The notes beneath the pieces were generated by a model. That model had not been told where the DNA came from. It made no database searches and saw only the letters and a program-made list of their open reading frames with translations. From CBDDEC01 sp965226785 (GTDB taxonomy: Bacteria > Chloroflexota > Dehalococcoidia > UBA2979), in NCBI GenBank assembly GCA_965226785.1, contig CBDDEC010000002.1, positions 310,001 through 374,000 of the forward strand: a stretch of DNA of 64,000 bases, read 5' to 3'. The translations under genes and the position numbers were made by a program. Below are positions 61,355 through 64,000 of the stretch, piece by piece (within the stretch, counting starts at the first letter, position 1; every line of letters starts with the position of its first letter).

Positions 61355-62554
61355 CTAACCTCGCGGCAGGCCAAGGCCTCGCGTGGCGATGATGTTGCGC
61401 TGGATCTCCGAGCTACCGCCCTCGACGGTGTTGGCCGAGGCGCGCAGGTACCGATAGCTGGGCTGGTTGTTGCGCCCCTGGGGCAACTGCGGGTCGTAGA
61501 CGTAGCCGTAGAGCCCGTAGACCTTCATGTGCACTCGCGCGATGCGCTGGTTCATCTCCGAACCGAACATCTTCGCCATCGAAGCCTCGTAGTTCGGCAC
61601 CAGGCCCTGCGCCTGCATCGTGATCAGCCGGTAGGAAAACAGCAGCGACACCTCGGCGTCGATCACCGAGTCGGCGAAGGCCAGCCGGGTCGTGTCGGAG
61701 CGTCCGAGGGTGGACTGGCCCTCTGGCAGTTGCTTCGCGCGGGCGAGCAGCTCCAGCAGACTCTTGTGCGTGCCGATCGAGGAGCCGATGCCGCTGCGCT
61801 CGAAGTCCATCAGGGTCGCGCCCACATACCAGCCGCGGTTCTCTTCGCCGACGCGGTTGGTCGCGGGGATCTTCACGTCCTCGAAGAACACCTCGTTGAA
61901 GTCGGAGTTCCCGGTCATCTGCGTCAGCGGGCGCACCGTCACGCCGGGCGCATCCATCGGGAACATCAGGAACGAGATACCACGGTGCTTCGGCGCGTCC
62001 GGGTCGGTGCGCGCCAGCATGTACATCCAGTCCGCCTGGTGCGCGCCCGAGGTCCAGATCTTCTGCCCGTTGATGGTGTACTCGTCGCCATCGCGTGCGG
62101 CACGCGTCTGGAGCGAGGCGAGATCGGAGCCCGCGCTCGGCTCAGACCAGCCCTGGCACCAGGCGATCTCGCCGGCCATGATCTTCGGTAGGTACTCGGC
62201 CTTCTGCTCATCGGAGCCGTGGATGATCAGGGTCGGGCCGATCATCATCGTGCCGAACCCACCGACGTTGCTGACGCCGGCCTTGGAGAACTCCTCGTTG
62301 AGCACGGACTGCTCGCGAGAGCTCAGGCCCGCGCCGCCCCACTCCTCGGGCCAGTGAGGCGCGATCCAGTGCCGCTCCGCCAGCGCGGCGCGCCAGCGCT
62401 CGTAGTCGTCGAGCTTGCCCTTCGCGACACTCTTCGGGCCGAACCCCGCCCCCGGATCGCGTCCGTCCGCCCGGGTCTCCTTCGTCTCCTCGAGGAACGC
62501 CTGCACTTCGCTCCGGAACTCCGCCTCGGCGGGTGAGTCGCTGAAGTCGACCAT
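61355..62554 (-). CDS. acyl-CoA dehydrogenase
   Basis: 399 residues, intact paralogue of the broken gene at 25878. Substrate/FAD loops CQGWSEPSAGSDLASLQT and YTINGQKIWTSGAHQADW are present, as are a central beta domain and the C-terminal helices (EGGSSEIQRNIIATRGLGLP). It lacks the Glu of short-chain enzymes at the usual place, resembling the FadE17/26-type group acting on larger substrates such as steroid or terpene acyl-CoAs. Start ATG 62554 with AGGAG seven bases upstream. Confidence 0.92.
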   Translation of the reverse strand: MVDFSDSPAEAEFRSEVQAFLEETKETRADGRDPGAGFGPKSVAKGKLDDYERWRAALAERHWIAPHWPEEWGGAGLSSREQSVLNEEFSKAGVSNVGGFGTMMIGPTLIIHGSDEQKAEYLPKIMAGEIAWCQGWSEPSAGSDLASLQTRAARDGDEYTINGQKIWTSGAHQADWMYMLARTDPDAPKHRGISFLMFPMDAPGVTVRPLTQMTGNSDFNEVFFEDVKIPATNRVGEENRGWYVGATLMDFERSGIGSSIGTHKSLLELLARAKQLPEGQSTLGRSDTTRLAFADSVIDAEVSLLFSYRLITMQAQGLVPNYEASMAKMFGSEMNQRIARVHMKVYGLYGYVYDPQLPQGRNNQPSYRYLRASANTVEGGSSEIQRNIIATRGLGLPRG

Positions 62555-62826
62555 GTCTTGCTCCTCGAGTCGTCGCGCATCCGCTTCCGTCGCGCCCTCA
62601 TGATAACGATGCCAGGTCGAACGCGACCGATCGAGGCGAGATCGACCCGTCGAGCTACCTCGAAACCGTGTTCGACTGAGAGCATCGAGTGGGTCGTCTG
62701 CACTGAGGAGAGGAACTCTCCTCACTCGTCATCTTCGTCGGTCCGCGATGCTGGATCTTGGCGCTCGTTGAGCGTGGTGCGTGCTCGGTAATGGACAGGC
62801 GAGCCGGGGCAGCCTAGCCTGCTGCG

Positions 62827-63744
62827 ATGCTGGTACCACGGCTCGAACGGACGGTGACGCTGCCTGACGGTCGCGCACTCGGCTATGCCGAGTTCGGCGA
62901 TCCGGAGGGCAAACCTGTCTTCTTCTTCCACGGTCTGCCCAGCACCCGGCTCTCTGGCGCGATGGTCGATGCCGGCGCCACCGCCAACGGTGTCCGCCTG
63001 ATCGCGCCCGATCGCCCCGGATTCGGGTTGTCGGAGGACGAACCGAACCGCAGTTTCCTGAGTTGGGCCGACGACCTCGCGTACCTCGCCGATGAGCTCG
63101 AGCTGGCTCAGTACGGGATCATGGGCATCTCTGGCGCCATGCCGTACGTCTGCGCCTGTCTGATCAAGACTCCGGAACGCCTGCTGGGCGCCGCCATCGT
63201 CTCCGGGCTCGGCCCGCTGGACGTCCCGGGCGTCCTCGACGGGATGAACCGCGAGACGCGCACGCTCTACCGCATGGCGCTGCGCTCGCCACGCCTCGGT
63301 CGGATGTGGATGCGCATGTTCGCCACCGCAGCCAAGACATCGCCCAACATCATCTACCGGCAGCAGATGGGCTACCTGCCCGATGTCGACCGCGCCTACT
63401 TCGAGTCGGACGAGATGCGCGAGCTGCGCCAGCGCGACCTCGAAGAGGCGTTCGTGCAGGGCCCGGCCGCGGCGAGCCTCGAGGCTCAGCTGCATGTCAC
63501 CGACTGGGGCTTCGAGCTCGCAGACGTCGAGGCACCGGTCCTGCTCTGGCAAGGCGAGGACGACAAGCACCACCCGATCAAGATGGGCCGCTACCTGGCG
63601 GAGGCGCTGCCCGACTGCACCCCGATCTTCGTGCCCGGCGCCGGCGCGTTCGGGTTTATCGACCGCATGGAAGAAATCGTGACGGGCCTACTCGCAGTCG
63701 GGCCTGACCTGGATGCGTACCCGCTGGCAGAGGCCAGCGCGTGA
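62827..63744 (+). CDS. alpha/beta hydrolase with altered catalytic residues
   Basis: 305 residues. HGLPSTRLSG and the DRPGFGLSE loop are normal. The nucleophile elbow is MGISGAMPY (S102), where relatives have GVSGGGPY. At the C-terminus, where the family has the catalytic His (GxGHFG), this protein reads GAGAFGF (A274), so the His is missing. The codon at 63646-63648 is GCG. Enzymatic activity is doubtful unless another residue replaces it. Confidence 0.8.
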   Translation: MLVPRLERTVTLPDGRALGYAEFGDPEGKPVFFFHGLPSTRLSGAMVDAGATANGVRLIAPDRPGFGLSEDEPNRSFLSWADDLAYLADELELAQYGIMGISGAMPYVCACLIKTPERLLGAAIVSGLGPLDVPGVLDGMNRETRTLYRMALRSPRLGRMWMRMFATAAKTSPNIIYRQQMGYLPDVDRAYFESDEMRELRQRDLEEAFVQGPAAASLEAQLHVTDWGFELADVEAPVLLWQGEDDKHHPIKMGRYLAEALPDCTPIFVPGAGAFGFIDRMEEIVTGLLAVGPDLDAYPLAEASA

Positions 63745-63753
63745 GGGGCAGGC

Positions 63754-64000
63754 GTGACCAGCGATCGCATCCAGCGCCACATCGAGCGCCTGCTCACCGA
63801 GACCGACGAAGCGCTGGAGCGCGGAGACTGGACTGAGGTCGAACGCCTCTCTCAAGACGCTCTGGCACTCGATCCCGACAACGCCGACGCCGAACAATTG
63901 CTTCGCGCCGCTCGCGAACGTCTCGCGCCTCCGCCACCAGCCACGACCACACCTACGGTCCCGATGCCGCCCTCCGCGTCCGCCTCGGGTGCACCGCTCG
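63754..64000 (+). CDS. TPR-like protein N-terminus (runs off the window)
   Basis: GTG start with AGGGG upstream; 82 residues visible: TSDRIQRHIERLLTETDEAL followed by ERGDWTEVERLSQDALALDP (one TPR-like hairpin) and then a Pro/Thr/Ala linker. Similar N-termini occur on large Chloroflexota signalling proteins (adenylate cyclase/AAA or kinase), but the body lies beyond the window. Only 9 bp from the hydrolase. Confidence 0.65.
   Translation, partial: MTSDRIQRHIERLLTETDEALERGDWTEVERLSQDALALDPDNADAEQLLRAARERLAPPPPATTTPTVPMPPSASASGAPL

Noticed and set aside
1..64000. CRISPR array, rRNA operon or plasmid origin
   Set aside because: No regularly spaced repeats, rRNA-like stretches or iteron clusters were seen; the only strict tandem repeats are within coding genes.

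Overview
The window is about 65% GC and almost fully coding. Its gene families are single-chain biotin-dependent acyl-CoA carboxylases, an enolase-superfamily enzyme, an FMN-dependent (LLM) monooxygenase, acyl-CoA dehydrogenases, a thiolase-like/DUF35 pair, a large arylsulfatase, LemA with DUF2207, and one-component regulators carrying beta-propellers. This mix suggests an uncultured Chloroflexota of the Dehalococcoidia/SAR202 kind, probably a metagenome-derived genome. That taxonomic reading is an inference from family content, not a computed placement.

Layout. (1) 1-5.3 kb: an HSL-type esterase, a TPR gene cut by a complete IS6-family element with matching terminal inverted repeats, and an arylsulfatase whose frame runs upstream into the remnant of a CaiB/BaiF CoA-transferase. 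(2) 5.4-18.1 kb: the most unusual region. Five copies of the 3' half of a tRNA-Gly(CCC)-like gene, all on the + strand and none with a 5' half, separate gene modules: a small hypothetical gene; two tandem carboxylases plus an enolase-family gene; an LLM monooxygenase; and a histidine kinase. Two genes (the kinase and a nitronate monooxygenase remnant) run straight into a tRNA tail, and the kinase takes its last codons and stop from it. (3) 18-23.3 kb: an exporter, a phosphotransferase, a thiolase-like protein with DUF35 partner and a broken SnoaL gene, suggesting lipid or steroid-like substrate catabolism. (4) 23.3-34.8 kb: DUF2207-LemA, an acyl-CoA dehydrogenase with an internal TGA, a LuxR-TolB fusion regulator, a 1262-residue membrane protein with 118-residue tandem repeats, a purine phosphoribosyltransferase-like gene and a hydroxyacid dehydrogenase. 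(5) 34.8-46.2 kb: ordinary metabolic genes (MaoC, PNPOx-like, aminotransferase, TPP enzyme, SDR, QueA) plus a secreted nuclease and a CorC-type membrane protein. (6) 46.3-52 kb: DinB, an autoregulated-looking PadR/ABC export operon, and an ArsR/AHSA1 pair whose second gene is broken. (7) 52-64 kb: a Ser/Thr kinase receptor beside an FHA-winged-helix regulator, PilZ, an LEH-like epoxide hydrolase, a cupin, HU, a soluble epoxide hydrolase, MOSC, a second acyl-CoA dehydrogenase and hydrolases.

How the genes work together. The carboxylases, acyl-CoA dehydrogenases, thiolase/DUF35, MaoC and epoxide hydrolases fit a heterotroph that oxidises branched or cyclic lipids and other recalcitrant organics. 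The PadR-ABC operon and the MFS exporters would handle toxic intermediates. The kinase/FHA pair, LuxR-TolB, PilZ and histidine kinase give surface-linked sensing.

A caution. About nine genes are interrupted by frameshifts, in-frame TGA codons or truncation. This is either real gene decay in a rearranging region or residual sequencing error, and read-level checks would separate the two.
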